Shown here piece by piece: positions 1 through 6,300 of a stretch of 6,366 nucleotides of DNA. The notes beneath the pieces were generated by a model, which had not been told where the DNA came from, searched no databases, and saw nothing but the letters and a program-made list of their open reading frames with translations. This stretch comes from Paracoccaceae bacterium. GTDB taxonomy: Bacteria > Pseudomonadota > Alphaproteobacteria > Rhodobacterales > Rhodobacteraceae. Within the stretch, counting starts at the first letter, position 1. Every line of letters begins with the position of its first letter. Made by a program: the position numbers and the translations under genes. Where the stretch lies: assembly GCA_030625695.1 (NCBI GenBank), contig DAOUQK010000222.1, positions 1 through 6,366 on the forward strand, read 5' to 3'.

Positions 1-1256
1 TTTACCGCGGCGTCCATGGCGCTATGGCCTTTTTCACGTAATCTGGCGATGTTTTCGGCGATGACAATGGCGTCGTCCATCAACAACCCGATCACGATCA
101 ACAGGCCAAGCGTGGTCATCAGGTTCAGCGAATAGCCAACCAACCCCATAAGAGCGACACCGCCCATGAAGGAAACAGGCAGGCCCATCGCCACCCAAAA
201 GGCAAAGCGAAAACCAAAGAACAGCCACAGCACGCCAAACACCAGCGCCAAACCCTGAAGGCCGTTGGTGATCACCAGCGACAGACGTTCGCGCACCACC
301 GAGGCGCCATCGGTGGTAATGTCCATCGTCACACCGGGCGGGGCCTGCGCGCGTTCCGCCGCGAGGAATGCCGTCAGCGCGTCAATGATCCGCAAAGAAT
401 CCTCGGAACGGGTTTTGGTGATGTCCAGAACCGCCGCAGGTTGACCGTTAAACAGGATGGCGTCGTCATCCAGCGAAAACCGTTCGGTTACATCGGCAAT
501 ATCACCCAGCCGCACCTGCCCGCCACCGGTGGATGAGCGGATGACCAGGCTGGCCAGGGTGTCAGCGTTACGGCGTTCTTCGGCGACGCGGATCAACAGG
601 GTTTCATTGGTTGTTTCCAGTGAACCGGCAGGCAGGTCCAGGCTGCTGGCCTCGATCACCCGGGCAATATCGCTGACCGATACGCCAAACTGACGAAGCG
701 CCAATGGTTTCAGTTCGATCTGCAATTCCAGCGTTGCAAACCCTTGGATGTCCACCTTGGGAATACCGCCCCAACGCAACATCCGCGTGCGTATCTCTTC
801 AGCATATTCCTTAAGCTCCGGCCGAGACTTTGGGCCGGTAACCGCCACCGAGGCGACAAAATCGGTCAGGCCCAGGGTTCTGAGCCGCGCATCTTCCGCC
901 CGGTCGGGAAAATCGGTGATGGCGTCGATCTCGGCCTTTACGTCGGCCACAAACGCCTGAAAGTCATTGCCTTCGCGCATTCTGACGATGGCGCGGGCCA
1001 ATCCTTCACGGGCCTCGCAAGAGTGGCGCTCGATACCTGTCACCGCGTCCAGTGAATTTTCGATCCGCTCGCAGATCGCACTTTCCACGTCCTCGGGCCG
1101 CGCCCCGGGGTAAGGCACCGAAATCTCGACCTCGTTAGGCTGCGCACGCGGGAACGTTTCGCGCAGTAGGCTGGGACTGACAAACAGACCGGCGGCCAGA
1201 AACAGGATCATCAACAGGTTGGCAATGGTCGGATGACCGGCGAAGAACCTGATCAT
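1..1256 (-). CDS. RND-family efflux pump inner-membrane permease, N-terminal part (truncated by window edge)
   Basis: This is the N-terminal 418 codons of an AcrB-type RND transporter, a proton-driven inner-membrane pump that exports hydrophobic compounds with an adaptor and an outer-membrane channel. My translation of the minus strand from the ATG at 1256-1254 is open to the window edge. Helix 1 lies at about residues 9-30. A large periplasmic region follows to about 325, including a PYPGA..DVE segment typical of the porter domain near its start. Helices 2-4 lie at about 327-349, 351-374 and 376-400. Helix 4 carries the MDDAIVIAENI motif, with the paired aspartates D394/D395 corresponding to the proton-relay pair of AcrB. 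The ATG overlaps the adaptor's TGA by 4 bases, so translation is probably coupled; no strong ribosome binding site precedes it. Full-length family members have about 1000-1050 residues, so over half lies outside the window. Class is confident; substrate is unknown. Confidence 0.93.
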   Translation of the reverse strand, partial: MIRFFAGHPTIANLLMILFLAAGLFVSPSLLRETFPRAQPNEVEISVPYPGARPEDVESAICERIENSLDAVTGIERHSCEAREGLARAIVRMREGNDFQAFVADVKAEIDAITDFPDRAEDARLRTLGLTDFVASVAVTGPKSRPELKEYAEEIRTRMLRWGGIPKVDIQGFATLELQIELKPLALRQFGVSVSDIARVIEASSLDLPAGSLETTNETLLIRVAEERRNADTLASLVIRSSTGGGQVRLGDIADVTERFSLDDDAILFNGQPAAVLDITKTRSEDSLRIIDALTAFLAAERAQAPPGVTMDITTDGASVVRERLSLVITNGLQGLALVFGVLWLFFGFRFAFWVAMGLPVSFMGGVALMGLVGYSLNLMTTLGLLIVIGLLMDDAIVIAENIARLREKGHSAMDAAV

Positions 1257-2626
1257 TTGTCCGACCCGGCACTGGCCAGACCTGCCATCAGATCGCTATC
1301 TTCGGTCACATGCAAAAGCATGCCGGGCAGGGCCGGGCTGACGTCGCTGACCACCACCCGCTGCCCTTCCTGCAACCCTTCAGTGATCAGCGCGATACCG
1401 TCCTGAACCAGAAAAGGATCCACCGGGATCAGCATCAACCGGTCGTCATCTCCGGCGATCAAAACGTGCCCCGAACGCAGCGCATTGCGTGGGATGACAA
1501 TGCCGGTCACCGGGTTGGTGCTCAGGGAAACGCGGACAAACATGCCCTTGGTCAGGGGTGGGCGTTTACCCGGTTCGACCCCGGAATAAGCCGAATCGAC
1601 CCTTAGGATCACGCCAACAGTGCCGGTCTTTTGGTCAATCGTGTCGCTGATCCGGTCCAGAACGGCGGGCCAGCGCACCACATTCTCGCCCAGCAATAAC
1701 TGGACCTCGGCATTCAGCGCCATTTCCCGCAGGGTTTTGGTCATCGAAGCCGAGTCACCGGCAATCGACCCTGCACCGGGGCCAGAATCGGGACGGGCCG
1801 ATTGTAACAATGCCAGAAAATCGACAACCGGAACCTGCGCCACCACTTCGGCCGCGTCGATCCCATCCAGAACTGCACTGGTTTTTCCGGCACTCAGGTA
1901 TTGCCCGACCTCGACCGAAACAGATGCAACCCGGGCGGAAAACGGCAATGTCAGTTCAGTTCTGCTCAGGTTCAGCTTGGCCGTCTCAAGATTGGTCTGG
2001 GAAACCGCGATCTGTTGCTGTTGCACCTCGCGCTGGGTTGGCAACAGGGCCAGCGTGCTTTCAATCGACAGAACCTTTTGACGCTGCGCCAAAAGGGCAG
2101 TCCTCGCCACATCCAGCGAGTTTTGCGAAATTGTGCCGCCGGAAAACAGCTTCTCGAACCGCTTAAGGTCCTGCGCTTTCAGAACCAGTGCCTCGTTTTC
2201 TATCTCAAGTGCTGCGGCCTGATTTTCCTCAGAGACCGCCAGTTCCTTTAACACCGCCTCGATGGCGCGGATATTGGCGCGGGCCTGCGCGATGGCAAGG
2301 GTGTAATCCACCGGGGACAGCCGCAAAAGCACCGCGCCCGCTGGCAATACCGCTCCTCTTGCCAGGCCGGGGTTGACATATTCGACGGTGCCACCGACCT
2401 GGGCAATGGCCTCGTACGTCCGGGCCGGACTGGCCAAGCCAAAACCGATAACCGTGGGCGAAACCGGCAGTCTCCGGGCCACGATCACCCGTACCGCCGA
2501 CGTCCGTTCGACCAGTGCCTTGCGTTCGGGCGGCGGTTTGTTTGTGACCATATAGCCAAGCACACCCACCCCCATCGCGATCAGCGGAAGGGTGATCAGT
2601 ATCAGCTTGAAACCGCTCCTCATCAT
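1253..2626 (-). CDS. RND efflux periplasmic adaptor (membrane fusion protein, HlyD/AcrA type)
   Basis: A 457-residue adaptor linking an RND pump to an outer-membrane channel in the periplasm. Residues 6-27 form one hydrophobic N-terminal segment. The protein has no cysteine at all, so it is not a lipoprotein and is probably held by an uncleaved or signal-type anchor. Residues about 71-108 resemble the first half of a lipoyl-like domain, about 110-222 form an alanine/glutamine/leucine-rich helical hairpin (coiled coil), and about 229-257 the second lipoyl half. Beta-barrel and membrane-proximal domains fill the rest, including a TKGMFVRV segment near 359-366 and VIPRNAL near 377-383. A flexible stretch rich in Gly, Ser, Pro and Asp lies at about 277-294. 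Its start overlaps the TetR stop by 4 bases and its stop overlaps the pump start by 4 bases. Two adjacent ATG codons (2626-2624 and 2623-2621) follow an AAGGAG at 2631-2636; the second has the more usual spacing (7 versus 4 bases). Confidence 0.93.
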   Translation of the reverse strand: MMRSGFKLILITLPLIAMGVGVLGYMVTNKPPPERKALVERTSAVRVIVARRLPVSPTVIGFGLASPARTYEAIAQVGGTVEYVNPGLARGAVLPAGAVLLRLSPVDYTLAIAQARANIRAIEAVLKELAVSEENQAAALEIENEALVLKAQDLKRFEKLFSGGTISQNSLDVARTALLAQRQKVLSIESTLALLPTQREVQQQQIAVSQTNLETAKLNLSRTELTLPFSARVASVSVEVGQYLSAGKTSAVLDGIDAAEVVAQVPVVDFLALLQSARPDSGPGAGSIAGDSASMTKTLREMALNAEVQLLLGENVVRWPAVLDRISDTIDQKTGTVGVILRVDSAYSGVEPGKRPPLTKGMFVRVSLSTNPVTGIVIPRNALRSGHVLIAGDDDRLMLIPVDPFLVQDGIALITEGLQEGQRVVVSDVSPALPGMLLHVTEDSDLMAGLASAGSDK

Positions 2627-3216
2627 TCGTCTCCTTGTCGCGCAAAGGCTGACAATTGCAAGTCCAGCAGCCTTTCACCATCAGCCAGCAAGATATTGGG
2701 GTCACGATTGACCAACATTCGCAACACCAGGCTCTGTATGACCCCAAATATCAAAGCGGCCAAGTCTTTTGCAGGAGTATTGCCCCGAAAGAACCCGTTA
2801 TCCTGTGCTTCTTCAACTGTCCCGGTCAACGCATTGAAAAAATCTGTCATGCTGATCTGAATACCTGTCCGCATCCCTCTGGGATTTCGGGCCACCATTA
2901 TTTCGGGCAATGCGGGCGTTTTGTAAACAAGGTTCAGATGCCCCATTACCAACAGGCGCAACCGTGCGATCGGCGTTAACGACGGGTCAGATGCCGCCAG
3001 AATGTTCGCCTTTATCTGGGCCCTAAGGGTCGATTCAATCGCAAGCCAGAGATCATCCTTACGTGGGAAATGTTTGTAGATCGCCGGCTGGGTCAGCCCA
3101 AGACTTTTGGCGATCATCCCGGTTGTGACCCGTTCCGGCCCTGTTTCAAATGCAAGGGTAAGGGCGGTCTGCACAATTTCAAGCTTACGGTCTTTTGCCG
3201 GTTTGCGCACACTCAA
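2623..3216 (-). CDS. TetR/AcrR-family transcriptional regulator
   Basis: A 197-residue TetR-type repressor, normal length for the family. Residues about 10-57 form the N-terminal DNA-binding domain: helix 1 around 11-25, then the helix-turn-helix with TGMIAKSLGLTQPAIYKHF at 32-50 followed by RKDDL, a very typical TetR signature. The rest is the helical ligand-binding and dimerisation domain, which is too divergent to name a ligand. The start is a TTG at 3216-3214, overlapping the upstream TGA in a TTGA; a GTG two codons later (3210-3208) is the alternative. I see no strong ribosome binding site, so expression probably depends on coupling to the upstream membrane-protein gene and should be modest. 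The gene sits inside the operon it probably controls, so autoregulation through the dyads at 3667-3693 is likely (inference). Confidence 0.93.
   Translation of the reverse strand: MSVRKPAKDRKLEIVQTALTLAFETGPERVTTGMIAKSLGLTQPAIYKHFPRKDDLWLAIESTLRAQIKANILAASDPSLTPIARLRLLVMGHLNLVYKTPALPEIMVARNPRGMRTGIQISMTDFFNALTGTVEEAQDNGFFRGNTPAKDLAALIFGVIQSLVLRMLVNRDPNILLADGERLLDLQLSAFARQGDE
2631..2636 (-). promoter_or_regulatory. Ribosome binding site of the adaptor gene
   Basis: AAGGAG on the minus strand lies inside the last codons of the TetR gene, 4 bases before the first ATG and 7 bases before the second ATG of the adaptor. It shows that the adaptor can be initiated independently despite overlapping the TetR stop. 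The spacing slightly favours the second ATG (2623-2621), which would make a protein one residue shorter. Confidence 0.75.
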
Positions 3217-3623
3217 AATTGGCTTTTTGCCCGTGCCAAAGCCATCGAAATTGTCACCCAGACACCAATCCGCAAGGCCAATGCGCCGATGGTCCGCATT
3301 TCAAAAGCGTCCCCCCGGAGCACCAAAAATCCAAATGCCAGCGCCACAAGACAGGTTGCCGTTGCGATGAATACCGCCAGACCCAAAGCCCAGTTTTGCC
3401 GCAACCAGATACCCAACCCGGCGATGACGTAGACAAATCCAGCCAAAAAGTTGAACCAGACTACAAACGGCACATAACTGCCCGCCGCCTGTTGGGCCTC
3501 GTCGGGTCCAAACAGAACGTTGCCGCCTGAAAATACGGTCATTATTCCAAATACCATTGCAAGGGCGGCGACAGGCCGGACCCATTTGGGAGAGTGGCGC
3601 AGGGCCATATTTTCATTGGTCAT
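3213..3623 (-). CDS. Small four-helix integral membrane protein of unknown function, first gene of efflux operon
   Basis: A 136-residue hydrophobic protein I cannot assign to a named family. Four likely membrane helices lie at about residues 14-38, 50-73, 78-102 and 110-130. Between the first two is a short loop with FSGGNVLFGPDEA, and helix 2 begins with YVPFVVWFNF, which may be a conserved family signature. The basic C-terminus (RAKSQF) would be cytoplasmic if both ends are inside. I chose the ATG at 3623-3621 because a near-perfect AAGGAGGT lies 9 bases upstream; an in-frame ATG at 3656 would add 11 residues but would place that site inside the coding region. Its TGA overlaps the TTG start of the TetR gene by 4 bases, tying it to the efflux operon. 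It could assist export or sense membrane stress, but nothing in the sequence shows which. Confidence 0.85.
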   Translation of the reverse strand: MTNENMALRHSPKWVRPVAALAMVFGIMTVFSGGNVLFGPDEAQQAAGSYVPFVVWFNFLAGFVYVIAGLGIWLRQNWALGLAVFIATATCLVALAFGFLVLRGDAFEMRTIGALALRIGVWVTISMALARAKSQF

Positions 3624-3632
3624 CGTTTGGAA

Positions 3633-3640
3633 ACCTCCTT
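3633..3640 (-). promoter_or_regulatory. Strong ribosome binding site that sets the start of the membrane-protein gene
   Basis: AAGGAGGT on the minus strand, almost fully complementary to the 16S rRNA 3' end, lies 9 bases before the ATG at 3623-3621. It is the strongest ribosome binding site in the leftward operon and argues against the longer reading from 3656. Because the next gene (TetR) lacks a good site of its own, this element may drive its translation indirectly. Confidence 0.85.
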
Positions 3641-3666
3641 GAGGGTCGCGCTGCATAGAAGATCGG

Positions 3667-3686
3667 CGTCTAACAAGTTATAGACG
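3667..3686. repeat. Second dyad overlapping the operator candidate
   Basis: CGTCTA-N8-TAGACG: perfect 6-base arms, 20 bases in all. It overlaps the 18-base palindrome at 3676-3693 by 11 bases, with the two centres about 8 bases apart. Overlapping dyads of this kind can accommodate two regulator dimers on different faces of the helix, as known for QacR, but it could also be a chance extension. Role inferred. Confidence 0.45.
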
Positions 3687-3693
3687 TATAACT
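3676..3693. promoter_or_regulatory. Candidate TetR operator (18-base perfect-arm palindrome)
   Basis: AGTTATA-gacg-TATAACT: two perfect 7-base arms with a 4-base spacer, about 53 bases upstream of the membrane-protein start and 118 upstream of the SDR start. Size, symmetry and position in the divergent region next to a tetR gene suit a TetR-family operator. Each arm reads TATAAC on one strand, close to the -10 consensus, so a bound repressor would probably block polymerase. A TTGCAA at 3711-3716 is a possible -35 for the leftward promoter, 17 bases from an imperfect AGTTAT. The promoter assignment is weak; the palindrome is seen directly. Confidence 0.65.
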
Positions 3694-3708
3694 AATGATA
3701 GAGTGGAC

Positions 3709-3719
3709 ATTTGCAACAG
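3709..3719 (+). repeat. Direct repeat copy 1 (ATTTGCAACAG)
   Basis: An 11-base sequence, repeated exactly at 3810-3820, 101 bases away; with one mismatch the match extends to 14 bases (GA-Y-ATTTGCAACAG). This copy holds the palindromic TTGCAA that could be a -35 element for the leftward operon. Function unknown. Confidence 0.5.
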
Positions 3720-3752
3720 GCAAAGCGTCACATCACCTGGCTATTCCCTGCC

Positions 3753-3776
3753 CATAGATTTCCGGGCAAACCTATG
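3753..3776. repeat. Imperfect inverted repeat in the SDR leader region
   Basis: CATAG-a-TTT, a 6-base centre (ccgggc), then AAA-c-CTATG: 9-base arms with one mismatch (8 of 9 pair). It sits 36-59 bases upstream of the SDR start and is unrelated in sequence to the dyads at 3667-3693. It could be a binding site for a second regulator or a hairpin in the SDR mRNA leader. It has no run of T after it, so it is not a typical terminator in either direction. Confidence 0.45.
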
Positions 3777-3809
3777 TCAGTTTCCAATGAACAAAAAACA
3801 GGCGAAGAT

Positions 3810-3820
3810 ATTTGCAACAG
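3810..3820 (+). repeat. Direct repeat copy 2 (ATTTGCAACAG), containing the SDR start codon
   Basis: Exact second copy of the 11-base repeat at 3709-3719. The TTG at 3812-3814 inside it is the proposed initiation codon of the SDR gene, so in this copy part of the repeat is coding (the first residues M-Q-Q). It may be a remnant of a local duplication or a regulator half-site pair. Confidence 0.5.
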
Positions 3821-4588
3821 AACCCGGAAACCCCGTTTGACGACCTGAAAGGGCTGGTTGCTGTTGTAACCGGTGCCGCGCAGGGTAACGGCAAAGCCAT
3901 CGCAACGGCGCTGGCGCAATACGGGGTGAGCGTGGCACTTTGTGACATACAGGGTGACGCAGTGCACCAACTTGCCGAGCAGCTTAACGACCAGGGCTTG
4001 CGTGCGCAGGCTTATTGCGTTGACGTATCCGTGGCGCACGACTGTCAAGTGTTGGCTGGTTCCGTGGCAAAGGATCTGGGGCCCACCGCCATTCTGATCA
4101 ACAACGCCGGTATCATCCGGCGCACATCCCCGGACGCCGCCACATTCGAAACCGACTGGTCCGACATAATGCGCGTCAACACCGACGGGCCAATGTTCAT
4201 GATCCGCGCCTTTCTGGGTCAGTTGCGTCAGACCCGGGGAAGTATCGTCAATATGGCCTCGATCATGTCAGTTTCCGGCGCGCCGGGCATGTCGGCCTAT
4301 GCGGCCTCAAAAGGTGCTGTTCTGCAAATGACCCGCGCCCTTGCCCACGATCTGGCGCCAGACGGCATTCGGGTGAACGCCATAGCACCTGGGGTGATTG
4401 ATACCCCGATGACTGAAGTAACCCGCAACAACCCGGATGCAATCGCGCGGTTTATGGCCCATACCCCGATGCGCCGGACCGGGAAACCACAGGAACTGGT
4501 CGGGCCGGTGCTGTTTCTGGTTTCCAATATGTCTACTTACGTGACCGGCATTCTTTTGCCGGTCGATGGCGGCTATCTGACGGCCTGA
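3812..4588 (+). CDS. Classical short-chain dehydrogenase/reductase (SDR), NAD(P)-dependent
   Basis: A 258-residue cytoplasmic oxidoreductase that interconverts an alcohol and a ketone using NAD(H) or NADP(H). Family motifs are complete: the nucleotide-binding TGAAQGNG at 20-27, D45 at the end of the second strand (usually favouring NAD), D71, NNAG at 97-100, the catalytic set N123, S150, Y163 and K167 (YAASK), and the PG motif at 193-194 followed by VIDTPM. Length is normal. The start is uncertain: TTG at 3812-3814 is the only common start codon between the in-frame stop at 3788-3790 and the Rossmann core, with only a weak AGGCGA upstream. The flavin dehydrogenase gene follows after 11 bases, so the two probably share a pathway. 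A hydroxysteroid or similar secondary-alcohol dehydrogenase would fit that neighbour, but this family is too broad to fix the substrate. Confidence 0.9.
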   Translation: MQQNPETPFDDLKGLVAVVTGAAQGNGKAIATALAQYGVSVALCDIQGDAVHQLAEQLNDQGLRAQAYCVDVSVAHDCQVLAGSVAKDLGPTAILINNAGIIRRTSPDAATFETDWSDIMRVNTDGPMFMIRAFLGQLRQTRGSIVNMASIMSVSGAPGMSAYAASKGAVLQMTRALAHDLAPDGIRVNAIAPGVIDTPMTEVTRNNPDAIARFMAHTPMRRTGKPQELVGPVLFLVSNMSTYVTGILLPVDGGYLTA

Positions 4589-4589
4589 A

Positions 4590-4594
4590 AGGGA
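4590..4594 (+). promoter_or_regulatory. Ribosome binding site of the flavin dehydrogenase gene
   Basis: AGGGA, within a longer AAAGGGA, directly follows the SDR stop codon and lies 5 bases before the ATG at 4600. It supports that start and shows independent initiation of the second gene of the pair. Confidence 0.65.
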
Positions 4595-4599
4595 ATGAA

Positions 4600-6300
4600 A
4601 TGAAAGAATATCATTGTGACGTACTGGTTGTCGGGTCAGGGGCTGGCGGGCTGGCATCCGCCGTTTCAGCCGCACACCGGGGTCTGAATGTGCTGGTTGT
4701 CGAAAAAGAGGTGGTGTTTGGCGGCACCACGGCGCGGTCCGGCGGATGGATGTGGATACCCGCCAATGCGCCGGCCAAACGTGCCGGGGTTGAGGACAGC
4801 GTCGAAAAGGCCCGCACCTATTTGCAGCACGAAACCGGTGACAAGTTCGATGCCCCGCGCATTGATGCCTTTCTAGAGGCCGGACCCAAGGCGGTAGAGT
4901 TTTATGAACAGAACACATCGCTGCAATTCGACCTTGGCCCAACATTTGCCGATTACCACCCCGACGCCCCCGGTGGCATGGATGGTGGCCGATCGATTGT
5001 CGCGCGTCCCTTTGACGGACGCGAACTTGGCAAAGAAATCAAGCGTCTGCGCCCGCCTCTTTGGGAAATCACGTTTCTTGGCCTGATGATAGGATCGGGC
5101 AAGGAGCTTTTGCATTTCTTCAATGTCATGCGCTCGCCTGTTTCGGCGTTTTATGTCGCCAAACTGTTCCTGAAGTATCTGGGTGATATGGCTTTTCATG
5201 GCCGCCCCATGCGCCTGATGAACGGCAATGCCCTAGCCGGAAGACTGGCCAAATCCTGTTTTGACAAGGGTGTGCCGATCTGGACAAACGCACCGGTCAG
5301 AAAGCTGATCCATGATGATCACGGCAACGTGTCCGGGGCCATTGTCGACGCACCAGATGGGCAATATACGGTGACGGCGCGCAAAGGTGTGGTTCTTGCC
5401 GCCGGGGGTTTCCCGCAGGATGCGGTGCGACGCAAGGAACTGATGCCGCATGCGCCGGACGGTCATCAACATGTCTCTCCTGCCCCACCGGGCAACACCG
5501 GCGACGGGCTGCGTCTGGGCGAGGCCGCGGGGGCGACTGTTGACACCACCTTGCCCCATTCCGCTGCCTGGGTGCCAATTTCAAGGCCGCCAAAGGGCGA
5601 CGGAACCTTGGGCACATTTCCGCACTTTGTTGACCGCTCCAAACCGGGGGTGATCGCAATCACCCGGTCGGGCAAAAGATTTGTGAACGAAGCGAATTCA
5701 TACCATGATTTCTGTCAGGCAATGGTGCGCCGTTGCCACGAGGAAGGCGGGGAACTGGCCGCATGGTTCCTTACCGACCACCGCGCTTTTCGCAAATACG
5801 GCCTTGGCTACGCCAAACCCGCTCCGGTTCCATTCGGCAAACTTATCAAAAATGGCTATCTCATCCGGGGCAAGACCTTGGCGGATGTGGCACGTCAGAT
5901 CGGCGCTGACACCGCAGGGCTTGAAAGCACGGTGGCGGATTTCAATTTGCATGCAACTGATGGCAAAGACCCGGAGTTTTCAAAAGGGTCTACCAGTTAC
6001 AACCGCTCGCTGGGTGACCCGGACCACACACCCAACCCCTGCGTTGCACCGCTGACACGCGGGCCATTTTACGCGGTTCGCCTTTACGTCGGAGACCTTG
6101 GCACATTCGCTGGTTTGAAAACCAACGAATACGCCCAAGTTCTGAATGACAAAGGTCAGCCGATCCAGGGCCTTTATGCGGCAGGTAATGACGCCGCCAG
6201 CATTATGGGTGGCAATTATCCCGGCGGTGGTATTACCCTGGGTCCGGCAATCACTTTTGGATATATTGCTGCCCGCCACATGTCGGGCGCGAACGAATAA
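4600..6300 (+). CDS. FAD-dependent dehydrogenase, 3-ketosteroid delta-1-dehydrogenase-like
   Basis: A 566-residue flavoprotein of the fumarate reductase/3-ketosteroid dehydrogenase fold. KstD enzymes insert a C1-C2 double bond into 3-ketosteroids, passing electrons to FAD. The N-terminal FAD site is clear: VVGSGAGG at 10-17, E35 at the end of the second strand, then GGTTARSGGWMWIP at 41-54, a combination typical of KstD relatives. The C-terminal FAD site is GLYAAGNDA at 524-532, followed by NYPGGGITLGPA from 539. From memory of Rhodococcus KstD1, its catalytic Y119, Y318, Y487 and G491 appear to match Y119 (DYHPDAPGG), Y368 (NEANSYHDF), Y540 and G544 here. No signal peptide is visible, so it is probably cytoplasmic or membrane-associated. 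The length suits the longer KstD-like proteins (about 560-575). It is preceded 11 bases upstream by the SDR gene. Other delta-dehydrogenases or a generic FAD oxidoreductase are possible; family is sure, steroid specificity is not. Confidence 0.85.
   Translation: MKEYHCDVLVVGSGAGGLASAVSAAHRGLNVLVVEKEVVFGGTTARSGGWMWIPANAPAKRAGVEDSVEKARTYLQHETGDKFDAPRIDAFLEAGPKAVEFYEQNTSLQFDLGPTFADYHPDAPGGMDGGRSIVARPFDGRELGKEIKRLRPPLWEITFLGLMIGSGKELLHFFNVMRSPVSAFYVAKLFLKYLGDMAFHGRPMRLMNGNALAGRLAKSCFDKGVPIWTNAPVRKLIHDDHGNVSGAIVDAPDGQYTVTARKGVVLAAGGFPQDAVRRKELMPHAPDGHQHVSPAPPGNTGDGLRLGEAAGATVDTTLPHSAAWVPISRPPKGDGTLGTFPHFVDRSKPGVIAITRSGKRFVNEANSYHDFCQAMVRRCHEEGGELAAWFLTDHRAFRKYGLGYAKPAPVPFGKLIKNGYLIRGKTLADVARQIGADTAGLESTVADFNLHATDGKDPEFSKGSTSYNRSLGDPDHTPNPCVAPLTRGPFYAVRLYVGDLGTFAGLKTNEYAQVLNDKGQPIQGLYAAGNDAASIMGGNYPGGGITLGPAITFGYIAARHMSGANE

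Noticed and set aside
457..1055. Plus-strand frames of 70-103 codons opposite the RND pump
   Set aside because: The minus strand here encodes an uninterrupted, motif-bearing RND permease; the plus-strand frames overlap one another and look like shadows.
1620..2251. Several plus-strand reading frames of 116-153 codons opposite the adaptor gene
   Set aside because: They lie wholly antisense to a well-supported adaptor gene, show no recognisable motifs, and have the composition expected of mirror frames in G+C-rich coding DNA.
3624..3656. Upstream ATG at 3656 as the start of the small membrane protein
   Set aside because: The strong AAGGAGGT at 3633-3640 lies inside that extension and is correctly spaced for the ATG at 3623, and the added residues are not membrane-like.
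3728..4048. A 106-codon minus-strand frame covering the intergenic region and the SDR start
   Set aside because: It overlaps the conserved Rossmann region of the SDR in antisense and has no recognisable motif or good ribosome binding site.
4307..4945. A 212-codon minus-strand frame across the SDR/flavin dehydrogenase junction
   Set aside because: It spans two genuine plus-strand genes, is rich in Arg, His, Pro and Cys as antisense frames are, and has no domain signature.
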